64,000 nucleotides of DNA from Calothrix sp. 336/3 (GCF_000734895.2 NZ_CP011382.1:3264700-3328699), one strand, 5' to 3'; positions 1 to 9,471 are shown, counted from the stretch's first letter. A program made the numbers and translations. Notes: generated from the letters alone by a model not told the origin.

Positions 1-2
1 TC

Positions 3-392
3 TACCCCCTACAGACATTACATGATAAGTATCCAGACTTAGTACAAGACCTGGAAATGAAATTCTACGATGCGAACCAGTATTTTTCTAAATATCTATT
101 GTTCGCTAAAACCGATGCCGAAACGGTGAAAACTCGTGTATTTGCAGCATTTAAAGATTATTTAGACTTGTACTGGCAAATGCTAGCCCAAGCCCAACCT
201 CTGACAGATCAGTCTGATATTCAGCGAATTGTCAAAGCCCAAAAAGACTACGACCAATACAGTGCCGATCGCGATCCAGCTTCTGGTCTGTTCAGTAGTT
301 ATTTTGGACATGAATGGTCAGAGCGTTTTTTGCATGAATTTTTATTTGAGGATGCTGTACCCCTGGCGACTAGCGGCAAAAAAGTAAATTAA
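3..392 (+). CDS. pebA: 15,16-dihydrobiliverdin:ferredoxin oxidoreductase, C-terminal part
   Basis: The reading frame is open from base 3 and runs off the left edge, so only the last 129 residues are present. The C-terminal half matches the ferredoxin-dependent bilin reductase family (HY2), with the terminal block around [20 protein letters not shown] that recurs in PebA and PebB. PebA reduces biliverdin IXalpha to 15,16-dihydrobiliverdin in the cytoplasm, the first step to phycoerythrobilin. The stop lies 7 bases before pebB, so the two form an operon. The assignment to PebA rather than PebB rests on order and on similarity to the complete downstream paralogue. An internal ATG at 57 is not the true start. 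Confidence 0.88.
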   Translation, partial: YPLQTLHDKYPDLVQDLEMKFYDANQYFSKYLLFAKTDAETVKTRVFAAFKDYLDLYWQMLAQAQPLTDQSDIQRIVKAQKDYDQYSADRDPASGLFSSYFGHEWSERFLHEFLFEDAVPLATSGKKVN

Positions 393-399
393 ATTTATC

Positions 400-1155
400 A
401 TGACTCTGTATCAGCCGTTTTTAGATTACGCGATCGCACTTTTGCACGCACGTCTGGACTTGCAAGCTTACCCCATTCCCCCAGGGTTCGAGTCCAAGCA
501 AGCAACGGTAGGTAAGGGCAAACATCAAGAGGAAGTCTTGACCACAAGCTACGCCTATCAATCGCCAAAATTGCGACAAATCCGAGCTGCCCATGTTCAA
601 GGAGGCAGTTCCCTGCAAGTGTTAAATTTTGTGATTTTTCCCCACCTCAACTATGACTTACCTTTCTTTGGGGCAGATTTAGTCACATTGCCGGGAGGAC
701 ACCTAATCGCCTTGGATATGCAACCTCTATTTCGAGATGATTCGGAATACCAAAGGAAGTATACCCAGCCCATCTTGCCGATATTTGAACAATACCAGCA
801 ACACTTACCCTGGGGAGGGGACTTTCCCGCAGAAGCCCAGCCCTTTTTCTCCCCTGCCTTTTTGTGGACAAGACCCCAGGAAACGGAAGTGGTAGAAACC
901 CATGTGTTTGCTGCCTTTCAAGCATATCTGCAAGCTTACTTAGATTTTGTTGACCACGCGGAACCCATCACGGACTCCCAGCAAAAAACAGATATTCAGC
1001 AAGCACAGCTACGTTATCTGCGCTATCGAGCCGAAAAAGACCCAGCACGAGGTATGTTTAACCGTTTTTACGGTACGGAGTGGACAGAAGAATACATCCA
1101 TGGCTTTTTATTTGACCTAGAACGCCAGTTAGCGACAACGGCTAGCCATTTCTAG
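400..1155 (+). CDS. pebB: Phycoerythrobilin:ferredoxin oxidoreductase
   Basis: A complete 251-residue bilin reductase, the usual PebB size. It takes 15,16-dihydrobiliverdin from PebA and reduces the A-ring side to phycoerythrobilin with ferredoxin electrons. The HY2-family core includes the segment [28 protein letters not shown] (about residues 81-108), and the C terminus repeats the block seen in the preceding gene ([18 protein letters not shown]). It starts 7 bases after pebA. Its product is the chromophore for the phycoerythrin encoded at 13.6-14.7 kb, so supply and acceptor sit in one neighbourhood. No clear terminator follows. Confidence 0.93.
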   Translation: MTLYQPFLDYAIALLHARLDLQAYPIPPGFESKQATVGKGKHQEEVLTTSYAYQSPKLRQIRAAHVQGGSSLQVLNFVIFPHLNYDLPFFGADLVTLPGGHLIALDMQPLFRDDSEYQRKYTQPILPIFEQYQQHLPWGGDFPAEAQPFFSPAFLWTRPQETEVVETHVFAAFQAYLQAYLDFVDHAEPITDSQQKTDIQQAQLRYLRYRAEKDPARGMFNRFYGTEWTEEYIHGFLFDLERQLATTASHF

Positions 1156-1735
1156 AATCAACAGATATCTGGTTAAAATCAGGAAAGTAACATTTCTTTA
1201 CTTTTTGATTAATACTTCTCTTGACTGGTCATCAAAGAAATTAAAGTTAATATTCTGTCACAATTAACGTAAATCCTTTGGTGGTAGATAGAGTAGACCT
1301 CTGGTTAAAAAAGATTTTGCCGTGATGATTGGGAATGAAAAAAGTTGAAAACTGGATGGGCAAAATATCCTCTCACCCTTTTCCCCTAGCCCTTTCCCGA
1401 CTTCTACAACCAGTCCGATAACATCCCTCCCAGGTTAAGTTTTTCGCCGATTGTAAAAAGTTGTTGATAAATTGTAATAAATAACGATCCAACGACATAG
1501 TATAAACAAAAATAGGAACACAACAGGTACAACTTGTTGGTTTGCCAAATGAGTCAGTTTTTCGATTTGTAAAGAACTGTAAAGGATTCCCATCTACGCA
1601 ACTCGCAAGATGAAAAGAATCCATCTCCCAGGCAAAGTTCCGATGATTTATCGGCGCGACAGGCAGCAGAATTGCCTCATCTCACCGAAGCCTAATTGTC
1701 CGTACGCAAATTAAACACATTAGGAGATTGAATGT
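1156..1735 (+). promoter_or_regulatory. Long leader/promoter region of cpcB1
   Basis: A 580-base gene-free stretch before cpcB1. A TTGACT-like hexamer is present at 1221-1226, but no well-spaced -10 box was found. The leader holds an imperfect inverted repeat, GGATTC at 1584-1589 with GAATCC at 1617-1622. The cpcB1 ribosome site AGGAGA lies at 1722-1727, about 8 bases before the ATG. No L box (TTGCACA-N4-TTGCACA) is visible, which fits a constitutive phycocyanin-1 operon. The short ORF on the minus strand here has no recognisable features. Confidence 0.4.
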
Positions 1736-2254
1736 ATGTTTGACGCATTTGCAAAAGTAGTCTCCCAGGCTGATGCACGGGGCGAATATATCACCGGTTC
1801 CCAATTAGATGCTCTCAGCGCTATGGTTGCTGATGGCAACAAGCGTATGGACGTTGTTAACCGTATCACCAGCAACTCCTCCACAATTGTTGCGAACGCT
1901 GCTCGTTCTTTGTTTGCAGAACAACCCCAATTGATTGCTCCCGGTGGTAACGCTTACACCAGCCGTCGGATGGCAGCTTGTCTGCGCGACATGGAAATCA
2001 TCCTGCGCTACATCACCTACGCTATCTTCGCTGGAGATGCTAGCATCCTTGATGATCGTTGTCTGAACGGTTTAAAAGAAACTTATTTAGCTCTAGGAAC
2101 TCCTGGTTCTTCCGTAGCAGTTGGCGTACAAAAAATGAAAGATGCTGCGGTTGCGATCGCTGGTGATACCAACGGTGTTACCAGAGGTGATTGCTCCAGC
2201 TTAATGTCTGAAGTTGCTAGCTACTTTGATAGAGCTGCTTCTGCTGTTGGTTAA
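1736..2254 (+). CDS. cpcB1: C-phycocyanin beta subunit (copy 1)
   Basis: A 172-residue beta-phycocyanin, the standard length. It carries phycocyanobilin on Cys82 (in [10 protein letters not shown]) and Cys153 (in RGDCSSLM), and has the conserved methylated-Asn site region near residue 72 ([11 protein letters not shown]). It pairs with CpcA1 to form rod hexamers on the cytoplasmic thylakoid face. The two cysteines, and the absence of the extra cysteines near residues 50/61, separate it from phycoerythrin beta (compare 13596-14150). It heads cpcB1A1-cpcE-cpcF. In strains with three-colour acclimation the linker-less cpc1 operon with cpcEF is the constitutive phycocyanin; that assignment is by gene order. 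Confidence 0.95.
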   Translation: MFDAFAKVVSQADARGEYITGSQLDALSAMVADGNKRMDVVNRITSNSSTIVANAARSLFAEQPQLIAPGGNAYTSRRMAACLRDMEIILRYITYAIFAGDASILDDRCLNGLKETYLALGTPGSSVAVGVQKMKDAAVAIAGDTNGVTRGDCSSLMSEVASYFDRAASAVG

Positions 2255-2353
2255 GCAAGAACTGAGTCTGTTTATTTTATCAGCTTCAGATAGCTGAAAA
2301 GATTGCTACAAGCTATTTCATAAAATCAAGATTATTCTGGGAGAAAATCCGAC

Positions 2354-2842
2354 ATGAAAACCCCTCTGACCGAAGCAGTAGCAGCTGCTGATTCCCAAGG
2401 ACGCTTCCTCAGCTCCACCGAAATTCAAACCGCTTTTGGTCGTTTCCGTCAAGCACAAGCAAGCTTAACTGCTGCTAAAGCATTGAGCGAAAAAGCTTCC
2501 AGCTTGGCTTCTGGTGCTGCAAATGCTGTATACAGCAAATATCCCTACACCACCAGCACCTCTGGCGCTAACTTTGCTTCTACCCAAACCGGTAAAGACA
2601 AGTGCGTACGTGACATCGGTTACTACCTCCGTATGGTTACCTACTGCCTAGTTGTCGGTGGCACAGGTCCCATGGATGACTACCTCATCAGTGGTATTGC
2701 TGAAATCAACCGTACCTTTGATTTATCTCCTAGCTGGTATGTTGAAGCTCTGAAATATATCAAAGCTAACCACGGTTTGAGTGGAGATCCTGCTGTTGAA
2801 GCTAACTCTTACATCGACTACGCTATCAACGCATTAAGCTAG
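2354..2842 (+). CDS. cpcA1: C-phycocyanin alpha subunit (copy 1)
   Basis: A 162-residue alpha-phycocyanin with the single chromophore Cys84 (in [12 protein letters not shown]), which CpcE/CpcF load with phycocyanobilin. It lies 99 bases after cpcB1 with a GGGAGA ribosome site. The last 46 residues are identical to CpcA2 (6580-7068), although the DNA differs at many third positions and the N-terminal halves differ in protein sequence. A paired inverted repeat follows the stop and probably limits read-through into cpcE. Confidence 0.95.
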   Translation: MKTPLTEAVAAADSQGRFLSSTEIQTAFGRFRQAQASLTAAKALSEKASSLASGAANAVYSKYPYTTSTSGANFASTQTGKDKCVRDIGYYLRMVTYCLVVGGTGPMDDYLISGIAEINRTFDLSPSWYVEALKYIKANHGLSGDPAVEANSYIDYAINALS

Positions 2843-2850
2843 ATAGTTTT

Positions 2851-2906
2851 ACCCGGAAGGGTATGCAATGGCTGGCAAATGTTAGTGATTGTTTACCCCT
2901 TCGGGT
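2851..2906 (+). terminator. Intercistronic hairpin after cpcA1
   Basis: The arms ACCCGGAAGGGTA (2851-2863) and TACCCCTTCGGGT (2894-2906) pair with two mismatches around a 30-base loop. Each arm can also fold alone (ACCC-GGAA-GGGT and ACCC-CTTC-GGGT). An AT-rich tail follows without a strict T-run. The position between abundant cpcBA and scarce cpcEF fits a partial terminator or mRNA 3' end stabiliser. Confidence 0.6.
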
Positions 2907-3096
2907 ACTGTTATTATTAATCAAAGTAATTTGAGATGAACCCCATACCTGAAAACTTTTGGTTAAGGGGAAAGGGGAAAGAGGGAAAGGGTTAAGTAAA
3001 ATCCTTGCCCTTTTAGTTTTTTATGAGTCCAATTATGCTTGTAATTTCTCATCGATTCATATTGCCCTATTCTTGTTGATACGAGATGACACCAGA

Positions 3097-3924
3097 ATGG
3101 AGAACGAAGTTAGTATCTTGGACGACAATCAGTTAACAGTAGAGCAGGCGATCGCCAACCTTCAGGGTGAAGATTTGGGGTTGCGAGTTTATGCTGCTTG
3201 GTGGTTAGGACGGTTTCGCGTCGATGTTCCCGAAGCTATTGATGTCTTAATTACAGCCTTAACAGACGAAGACGATCGCACCAATGCAGGTGGCTATCCC
3301 CTACGGAGAAACGCAGCCAGGGCATTAGGAAAACTAGGTGAAAAACGAGCAGTCCCCGCATTAATCCTGGCTTTAGAATGTGCCGACTTTTACGTGCGAG
3401 AAGCCGCCGCTCAGTCCTTAGAAATGCTAGGGGATACTTCCTGTATTCCCAGACTCATTGATTTACTCAATAATCAAGTACCGGGAACCCTACCCGCCCC
3501 GGAACCACCGCAACTTGTCCAACCCTTCGATGCCATCATTGAGGCATTGGGAACCCTAGGAGCGGTTGAGGCGATGCCCTTAATTGAGTCATTCCTAGAC
3601 CATTTCATCCCTAGAATTCAGTATGCTGCGGCACGGGCAATGTATCAATTAACGACAGACCCTCACGTAGCTAGTCAGTATGGCGATCGCCTAGTCAAAG
3701 CATTAGGTAACGAGGATTTGCAGTTACGTCGGGCAGTATTATCAGATTTAGGAGCCATTGGTTATTTACCAGCAGCCGGGGCGATCGCTGAAACACTAGC
3801 CGAAAATAGCTTGAAGCTGATTTCCCTCAAAGGTTTACTCGAAAAGCAGTTACAAACAACTGCACCAGGTAATCTACCCCCAGAAGTAATCAAAGTCATG
3901 ACCTTGATGGATGAGCTACTGTAG
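3097..3924 (+). CDS. cpcE: Phycocyanin alpha phycocyanobilin lyase subunit CpcE
   Basis: HEAT-repeat protein of the E/F lyase clan. With CpcF it attaches phycocyanobilin to Cys84 of CpcA, and it can also remove or transfer it. The start is taken at the ATG giving MENEVSILDDNQL (275 residues), the usual CpcE N terminus; the longer reading frame from 2959 adds 46 residues of low-complexity, unlike sequence. Helical repeats run through the protein, including LRRNAARALGKLGEKRAVPALILALE (about residues 71-96) and RRAVLSDLGAIG near residue 212. cpcF follows after 49 bases, and the order cpcB-A-E-F is a known arrangement. Confidence 0.93.
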   Translation: MENEVSILDDNQLTVEQAIANLQGEDLGLRVYAAWWLGRFRVDVPEAIDVLITALTDEDDRTNAGGYPLRRNAARALGKLGEKRAVPALILALECADFYVREAAAQSLEMLGDTSCIPRLIDLLNNQVPGTLPAPEPPQLVQPFDAIIEALGTLGAVEAMPLIESFLDHFIPRIQYAAARAMYQLTTDPHVASQYGDRLVKALGNEDLQLRRAVLSDLGAIGYLPAAGAIAETLAENSLKLISLKGLLEKQLQTTAPGNLPPEVIKVMTLMDELL

Positions 3925-3973
3925 CCGCCACACCATAAAATAGAAGCTAGATATCATACTTTTCAAGCCTCCC

Positions 3974-4789
3974 ATGAGCGATCAACTTTCCTCCCTGATT
4001 CGAGCTGTAGAAGAGGCAGATTCTTCTCAACTTTTACAAGAAGCTGTAAAAAATTTATCAGAGGCTAACCTAGAAGGTGCTATTCCCACCTTGATTGCAG
4101 CCCTGAGTTATAACAATCCTGGAGCCGCAGTCGCATCCGTCGAAGGATTAATCAGAATTGGTGAACCCGCAGTACCTGCACTCCTAGAACAATTAGATTT
4201 ACATAACTATACCGCCAGAGCTTGGGCAATCCGTGCCCTGGCAGGAATTGGCGATCCGAGGGGATTGGTGACTTTATTAGGAGCAGCCACTGCTGATTTT
4301 GCCCTCAGTGTACGTCGGGCAGCAGCTAGGGGATTAGGGATGATGAAGTGGCACTGGTTTCCAGAGGAACTTCTAGAAATTGCCCAGGAAGAAGCTTTGG
4401 AAGCACTATTATTTGTTGCCCAACAGGATGATGAGTGGGTAGTTCGTTATTCTGCTGTCGTAGGTTTACAGTACCTTGCCGAAGCTGTCGCTGTTAATTA
4501 TCCCCAATGGCGATCGCAAATTCAATCCCAGCTAACAGACATGGCAGTGAATGATCACAGTTTAGCAGTCCGTGCCCGTGTCTGGATGGCACAGCAATAC
4601 CTAGAAACAGAAACAGCCACACCAGTGGATACTACTCCCTCACCCCTGTCTTCCATGGATTGGCAGAGAATTATGGATGGTTTGTATGGACGTAAGGGAG
4701 AGGAACGCCTAGTGTTAGCCGAAGGTGATCCGCGAAAATATCGGGAATTAGTCACCGCGATCGCAGAAAATACAGAGGCAGAGGTATAA
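3974..4789 (+). CDS. cpcF: Phycocyanin alpha phycocyanobilin lyase subunit CpcF
   Basis: 271 residues, with HEAT repeats in roughly residues 25-205 (for example TARAWAIRALAGIGDPRGLV and VRRAAARGLGMM). It works as a heterodimer with CpcE to load CpcA with phycocyanobilin. The C-terminal 60 residues or so (from ETATPVDTTPSPLSSMDWQ) lie outside the repeats; they include a Pro/Thr/Ser linker and a short charged tail that may be an added segment. It is last of the cpcB1A1EF series, with an NTF2-like gene following at once. Confidence 0.9.
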   Translation: MSDQLSSLIRAVEEADSSQLLQEAVKNLSEANLEGAIPTLIAALSYNNPGAAVASVEGLIRIGEPAVPALLEQLDLHNYTARAWAIRALAGIGDPRGLVTLLGAATADFALSVRRAAARGLGMMKWHWFPEELLEIAQEEALEALLFVAQQDDEWVVRYSAVVGLQYLAEAVAVNYPQWRSQIQSQLTDMAVNDHSLAVRARVWMAQQYLETETATPVDTTPSPLSSMDWQRIMDGLYGRKGEERLVLAEGDPRKYRELVTAIAENTEAEV

Positions 4790-4831
4790 TTCCGTTTGCA
4801 CCCCAGCAGATTACAGCAAATTGGAGAACTG

Positions 4832-5218
4832 ATGGAGGGGATAAAAATTTTCATAGCTCGACAAGCATTTGATTTTTTGGCTCAGGGATGGGCAACAGGA
4901 AATTTTCAGCCCTTCATTGAGATGTTGTCAGATGATGTTATCTTTTGGTTGCCGGTGGGTAAACAACTAGATAAATCCTTCAGCTATGCAGATAAACAAC
5001 AGATTATTGCTCGGTTTGAGAAACGTCTGGAGGCTGGCGATCGCCTGACATTTAGTCCCCCCGATGATATCACTAGTAACGAAACCTCCGTCACCTTTGA
5101 GTTTGAGGCTCAAGGGACTATTAATCATCAACCAGTCACAAGACGTAATGCTATTTCCTTTGATATTCGAGAAGATAAAATAGTAGGAATTCGAGAATAT
5201 TTTGGTGATATCGATTAG
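4832..5218 (+). CDS. NTF2/SnoaL-like protein downstream of cpcF
   Basis: 128 residues with an NTF2/SnoaL-type cone fold pattern: an N-terminal helix pair (ARQAFDFLAQGWATGNFQPFIEMLSDDVIFWLPVG), then beta strands ending in VGIREYFGDID. The start is set at ATG 4832 because GGAGA lies 5-6 bases before it; an in-frame TTG at 4796 would add 12 residues and lacks such a site. It lies close after cpcF on the same strand and is probably cotranscribed. The substrate is unknown. Sequence is unlike the OCP C-terminal-domain homologues, which share the fold. A role in phycocyanin biogenesis is only suggested by position. Confidence 0.7.
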   Translation: MEGIKIFIARQAFDFLAQGWATGNFQPFIEMLSDDVIFWLPVGKQLDKSFSYADKQQIIARFEKRLEAGDRLTFSPPDDITSNETSVTFEFEAQGTINHQPVTRRNAISFDIREDKIVGIREYFGDID

Positions 5219-5625
5219 TAGATAGGGAATATGTCAAAATCCTGTTGATAGACAATAAATCAACAATTTATCCTTGCTTCTCACAATTAAAGCTAATACT
5301 CAGCCCTCTCATCTGACAGCCCCCAGGTGATAGGGCATTGTTATTGTTGTGATGCAAGTATTAAAAAGATTTGTGCTTCTATCTGGGGTAAAGCCACAAC
5401 AAAGAAAATACACAATAAAAACCATCAAAATACTTCCCACCTTTTTCCAACTCTGATTCCAACAAGTTTTTCCGTCTAATTAATTTTCTGAGTATCGAAA
5501 TGTCAGCAAATGTAACGACATATGAAGTTTCAAAGCAAAAACAAAACATGTAAAAACCTTATTTTATCAGGGTTTCAGAGTTTTCTTAATATTTTGTAAC
5601 CATTTATTTGATAACATCGAAAAAA

Positions 5626-5643
5626 TTGCACAAAATCTGCACA
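5626..5643 (+). promoter_or_regulatory. L box upstream of cpcB2 (putative RcaC site)
   Basis: TTGCACA-AAAT-CTGCACA, a direct heptamer repeat with 4-base spacing, one base from the consensus TTGCACA-N4-TTGCACA. In Fremyella/Tolypothrix the OmpR-class regulator RcaC binds this element and activates phycocyanin-2 in red light. A TTTAAT hexamer (5654-5659) lies just downstream as a possible -10 box. The element is 348 bases before the cpcB2 ATG, in a 772-base gene-free region (5219-5990) in which nothing else was recognised. Confidence 0.78.
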
Positions 5644-5990
5644 AATGGATTGCTTTAATCAGATTTAGGTTCAAACACCACTGCCCTTGATAGAGGGAAT
5701 GTAATTTTTCAGAAATTGCAGACTCAGCCATTTGATTAATTTTGGCTGTTTCAGTGAATGGTGGTTGTGGATATTCCCAATATTATATTGATAGCTGTGC
5801 CTTGATAATAACCTAGGTAAAATACAGGGTCTAGTTTACCCTATTCCCAAGGAGATTATTCTCCCTGATAAATGTTTGCCTATTTTTCAAAAATCAAGAG
5901 TATATCTCTCAACGGTATAGCTATATTCATGCCAACATTTGAGCCGAATTTGAATATACAGCATAGTAATAATTATTAGGAGATGCTGGA

Positions 5991-6509
5991 ATGCTTGACG
6001 CTTTTACTAAAGTAGTTTCCCAGGCTGACACCAGAGGCACATATGTCAGCGATGCAGAAATCGATGCCTTAAAAGATATGGTGGCTGCTGGTGCTAAACG
6101 GATGGATGTTGTCAACCGCATTACAGGTAATGGATCTACCATCGTTGCTAATGCAGCACGGGCATTATTTGCAGAACAACCCCAGTTGATTGCACCTGGT
6201 GGTAATGCTTACACCAACCGTCGGATGGCTGCTTGCTTGCGCGATATGGAAATCATCCTGCGCTATGTCACCTATGCAGTATTTACAGGTGATGCCAGTG
6301 TTTTAGACGATCGCTGTTTGAATGGTTTACGTGAAACCTATCAAGCATTGGGCGTTCCTGGTGGTTCCGTAGCAGCTGGTGTCAACAAGATGAAAGAAGC
6401 AGCGATCGCGATCGCTAACGATCCTAGCGGTGTTACCCGTGGTGACTGTAGCTCCTTGATGGCTGAATTAGGTAGCTACTTTGATCGTGCTGCTAGCGCT
6501 GTCGGTTAG
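5991..6509 (+). CDS. cpcB2: C-phycocyanin beta subunit (copy 2, probably red-light induced)
   Basis: 172-residue beta-phycocyanin with Cys82 ([10 protein letters not shown]) and Cys153 (RGDCSSLM). It differs from CpcB1 mainly in the first 50 residues and the segment before Cys153. It heads cpcB2A2H2I2D2, which carries its own rod linkers, and has an L box upstream. This is the arrangement of the inducible phycocyanin-2 operon of type 3 chromatic acclimators, so red-light control is inferred from order plus L box. The gene contains an overlapping pair of HIP1 octamers at 6402-6415. Confidence 0.95.
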   Translation: MLDAFTKVVSQADTRGTYVSDAEIDALKDMVAAGAKRMDVVNRITGNGSTIVANAARALFAEQPQLIAPGGNAYTNRRMAACLRDMEIILRYVTYAVFTGDASVLDDRCLNGLRETYQALGVPGGSVAAGVNKMKEAAIAIANDPSGVTRGDCSSLMAELGSYFDRAASAVG

Positions 6510-6579
6510 GACATCGCCACTGCAATTATTTCTACTTTCTGACCCACACATTTAGATATTTGTTGAGAGAATAATCAGC

Positions 6580-7068
6580 ATGAAAACACCTTTAACTGAA
6601 GCCGTAGCTACCGCAGATTCCCAAGGACGCTTTCTCAGTTCCACAGAACTTCAAGTAGCCTTCGGACGTTTTCGTCAAGCAACTGCTAGCCTTGATGCGG
6701 CAAAAGCGTTAAGCTCTAAAGCTCAAAGCCTTGCTGATGGTGCTGCCAATGCAGTCTACCAAAAGTTCCCCTACACCACCCAAATGCAAGGTAACAACTT
6801 TGCTTCCACTCCCGTAGGTAAAGCTAAGTGTGCCCGTGACATTGGCTATTACATTCGCATTGTCACCTACTGTTTAATTGCTGGTGGTACCGGTCCTTTA
6901 GATGACTACTTAATTGGTGGTTTGACCGAAATCAACCGTACCTTCGACCTATCTCCTAGCTGGTACGTAGAAGCTCTCAAATATATCAAAGCTAACCACG
7001 GTTTGAGTGGTGACCCAGCTGTAGAAGCTAATTCCTACATTGATTATGCCATCAACGCCCTCAGCTAG
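6580..7068 (+). CDS. cpcA2: C-phycocyanin alpha subunit (copy 2)
   Basis: 162-residue alpha-phycocyanin with chromophore Cys84 ([12 protein letters not shown]). It follows cpcB2 by 70 bases. It shares residues 117-162 exactly with CpcA1, including a 32-base stretch of identical DNA near 6980-7010, which suggests strong constraint with possible gene conversion. The linker genes follow after a 349-base gap that contains an inverted repeat and a small palindromic element. Confidence 0.95.
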   Translation: MKTPLTEAVATADSQGRFLSSTELQVAFGRFRQATASLDAAKALSSKAQSLADGAANAVYQKFPYTTQMQGNNFASTPVGKAKCARDIGYYIRIVTYCLIAGGTGPLDDYLIGGLTEINRTFDLSPSWYVEALKYIKANHGLSGDPAVEANSYIDYAINALS

Positions 7069-7081
7069 GTGTTGATTTTTG

Positions 7082-7144
7082 CCCAGAACAACTTAAGACT
7101 GTCAATGCTGATATTTGCATGGTTCAGTTTTTTGGGGTTCTGGG
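7082..7144 (+). terminator. Intercistronic inverted repeat after cpcA2
   Basis: Perfect 8-base arms CCCAGAAC (7082-7089) and GTTCTGGG (7137-7144) enclose 47 bases; a T-rich stretch (TACGTTTTTTCT) follows. It is placed just as the pair after cpcA1. It probably ends most transcripts after cpcBA so that linkers are made in smaller amounts, as is known for cpc operons. Confidence 0.6.
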
Positions 7145-7214
7145 TACGTTTTTTCTGGATTTGCAGGGAACAGGGAAAGTCCATGCTAATGGTGATTTCC
7201 ATGATTGCCATATT

Positions 7215-7303
7215 ATACCAATTCGTAATTCGTAATTACTAAAGCTAGACATGGCAAGGTTTTTACAATTTACATTTGTTGCCATATTTTAGAGAATTGG
7301 TAT
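7215..7303. repeat. Small palindromic MITE-like element between cpcA2 and cpcH2
   Basis: Perfect 10-base terminal inverted repeats ATACCAATTC (7215-7224) and GAATTGGTAT (7294-7303) bound 89 bases. Just inside the left end is a CGTAATT direct repeat. Ends of this kind recur between genes in filamentous cyanobacteria. No coding capacity. Mobility is inferred from form only. Confidence 0.5.
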
Positions 7304-7417
7304 TAGGCAGCAATCCCAAAGCCTGATTTTCCCATAACTAATGCATCAGTCTGTTAAGAGTTTCCGATTTAGAGTTCTCAGACCGAAGGCTTTGTTGAAA
7401 TTGAAGGAGAATCAGTC

Positions 7418-8236
7418 ATGACTAGTTCAATGGCAGCCAGTCAGTTAGGATTTGAGCCATTTGTCGCCACATCTAAGACAGAGTTGCGGGCAAATTGGAC
7501 AAAGGATGATGTGCAAGCTGTGATTATTGCTGCCTATCGTCAGGTGTTTGGTAATGATCACTTGATGCAAAGCGAACGTCTCACGAGTGCAGAATCCCTA
7601 TTGCTACAAGGTAACATTGGCGTTCGAGATTTTATTCGGGCGTTGGCACAATCAGAACTATATCGACAAAAATTCTTTTACTCTACACCTCAAGTCCGTT
7701 TTATCGAATTGAACTATAAGCATCTACTTGGACGCGCTCCCTACGATGAAGCTGAGATTGCTGCCCATGTAAATACTTATACTCAAAAAGGATACGAGAC
7801 AGAAATCAATTCTTATATTGATTCTTTGGAATATCAAGAAAACTTTGGAGAATCTATTGTTCCCTATTATCGAGGATTTGCCACTCAACGGGGTCAGAAA
7901 ACAGTAGGTTTCAGTCGGATGTTTCAAATTTACCGGGGATATGCCAACAGCGATCGCGCCCAAGGCAAAAACAAGTCAGCTTGGTTAACCCAGGATTTGG
8001 CTCGAAATATGGCTACAACGGTAAATACACCTACCTTTGGGCGGGGATTGACTGGTACAATCGCAGGCGATCGCGGGCAACTTTACCGCGTGCGAGTTAT
8101 GCAAGGAAATAGTGGACGGACTCCCCAAATCCGCCGCAGTATGACTGAGTTTCTAGTCACCTATGATCAGCTATCACCTACCCTGCAACGTCTGAATCAA
8201 AGAGGTAGCCGAGTAGTAAATATTTCTCCTGCCTAA
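7418..8236 (+). CDS. cpcH2: Phycocyanin rod linker polypeptide (CpcC/CpcH type)
   Basis: 272 residues: N-terminal PBS-linker domain (about residues 20-160, with [27 protein letters not shown] and [17 protein letters not shown]) and a C-terminal CpcD-like domain (about 215-270, from [11 protein letters not shown]). It sits in the centre of phycocyanin hexamers and joins them into rods. AAGGAG precedes the ATG. Named cpcH2 after the equivalent gene in phycocyanin-2 operons; cpcC is the general name. Confidence 0.93.
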   Translation: MTSSMAASQLGFEPFVATSKTELRANWTKDDVQAVIIAAYRQVFGNDHLMQSERLTSAESLLLQGNIGVRDFIRALAQSELYRQKFFYSTPQVRFIELNYKHLLGRAPYDEAEIAAHVNTYTQKGYETEINSYIDSLEYQENFGESIVPYYRGFATQRGQKTVGFSRMFQIYRGYANSDRAQGKNKSAWLTQDLARNMATTVNTPTFGRGLTGTIAGDRGQLYRVRVMQGNSGRTPQIRRSMTEFLVTYDQLSPTLQRLNQRGSRVVNISPA

Positions 8237-8295
8237 ACCGCCCCATAGGGAACGGTCAACTTTGTAATTAATTAACTGTAGAAGGAGAGCTATTT

Positions 8296-9168
8296 GTGGC
8301 AATTACAACCGCAGCATCTCGTTTGGGAACCAGCGCTTTTGATGCAGCCAAACCAGTGGAATTACGTTCCAACTGGACACCAGAAGATGTCAAGATTGTC
8401 ATTCAGGCAGCCTACCGTCAGGTTTTAGGTAACGACTATCTGATGCAGTCAGAGCGTCTCATCAGTCTGGAATCTTTGTTAACTAGTGGTCAAATCAGCG
8501 TCCGGGATTTTGTCCGAGGAATTGCTAAATCCGACCTCTACAAAACCAAATTCCTTTACCCCCATTTCCAAACCAGGGTAATTGAACTGAACTTTAAACA
8601 TTTGCTAGGACGCGCTCCCTACGATGAGTCGGAAGTGATTGAGCATCTTGATCGCTACCAAAATCAAGGGTTTGAAGCGGATATCGATTCCTACATCGAC
8701 TCTGGCGAATATGATGCCAACTTTGGGGACGCGATCGTTCCCTACTATCGTGATCTTGTCACCACCGGAGTTGGTCAAAGAACCGTTGGTTTTACTCGGA
8801 TGTTCCGCCTTTATCGTGGTTATGCCAACAGCGATCGCTCTCAGCTTGCTGGTAGTAGTTCCCGTCTAGCATCAGACTTAGCCAAAAATAGCGCTACCGC
8901 TATCATTGCTCCTTCTGGTGGGACTGCTGGTTGGGCTTACCAACCCTCAATGCAAGGAACAGCACCTAGCCGCACCTTTGGCAGATCCTCCCCAGGTTCT
9001 ACCCCCCGTCTCTACCGTATCGAAGTTACGGGTATCAGCTTGCCCAGATATCCGAAAGTTCGTCGCAGCAATAAAGAGTTCATCGTCCCCTACGAGCAAC
9101 TATCCAACACCCTTCAGCAAATTAATAAGCTGGGTGGAAAAGTTGCCAGCATCACCTTTGCACAATAG
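8296..9168 (+). CDS. cpcI2: Phycocyanin rod linker polypeptide (CpcI type)
   Basis: 290 residues, a paralogue of the preceding gene with the same two-domain layout: PBS-linker domain (about 20-165, including [20 protein letters not shown]) and C-terminal CpcD-like domain (from [20 protein letters not shown]). The spacer between them is longer and rich in Ser/Gly/Thr. The start is GTG at 8296 with GAAGGAG 8 bases before it. Probably links a further hexamer in the same rod. Confidence 0.92.
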   Translation: MAITTAASRLGTSAFDAAKPVELRSNWTPEDVKIVIQAAYRQVLGNDYLMQSERLISLESLLTSGQISVRDFVRGIAKSDLYKTKFLYPHFQTRVIELNFKHLLGRAPYDESEVIEHLDRYQNQGFEADIDSYIDSGEYDANFGDAIVPYYRDLVTTGVGQRTVGFTRMFRLYRGYANSDRSQLAGSSSRLASDLAKNSATAIIAPSGGTAGWAYQPSMQGTAPSRTFGRSSPGSTPRLYRIEVTGISLPRYPKVRRSNKEFIVPYEQLSNTLQQINKLGGKVASITFAQ

Positions 9169-9182
9169 GAGATTGAATCATC

Positions 9183-9437
9183 ATGTTGGGACAATCCGCA
9201 TTAACAAGAGCATCTAGTTCCGCCTCAGACAACCGTGTCTTCGTCTATGAAGTTGCAGGATTACGCCAGAACGAGCAGACAGAGAACCAGAATTATCCAG
9301 TCCGCAATAGCAGCACGATTCTGATTCAAGTCCCCTACAGTCGCATGAATGATGAGATGCGTCGTATTACTCGTCTCGGTGGCAGAATTGTGGGCATTCG
9401 TTCCCAAACGGAATCCATATCGGAATCGGAAAGCTAA
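9183..9437 (+). CDS. cpcD2: Small rod-capping linker
   Basis: 84 residues, the size of the rod-capping linker. It consists of one CpcD domain (FVYEVAGLRQNEQ ... QVPYSRMNDEMRRITRLGGRIVGI) matching the C-terminal domains of the two upstream linkers. It ends rod growth at the distal hexamer. The ATG is preceded by AGGAGATTGA and lies 14 bases after cpcI2. The tail is acidic/serine rich. A terminator follows. Confidence 0.93.
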   Translation: MLGQSALTRASSSASDNRVFVYEVAGLRQNEQTENQNYPVRNSSTILIQVPYSRMNDEMRRITRLGGRIVGIRSQTESISESES

Positions 9438-9471
9438 CGCAATTATATCCAATATATCTGCGAAACAGGTG

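Noticed and set aside
4832..5218. OCP C-terminal-domain homologue (carotenoid carrier)
   Set aside because: Only the NTF2 fold is shared; the conserved OCP strands and carotenoid contacts are absent.
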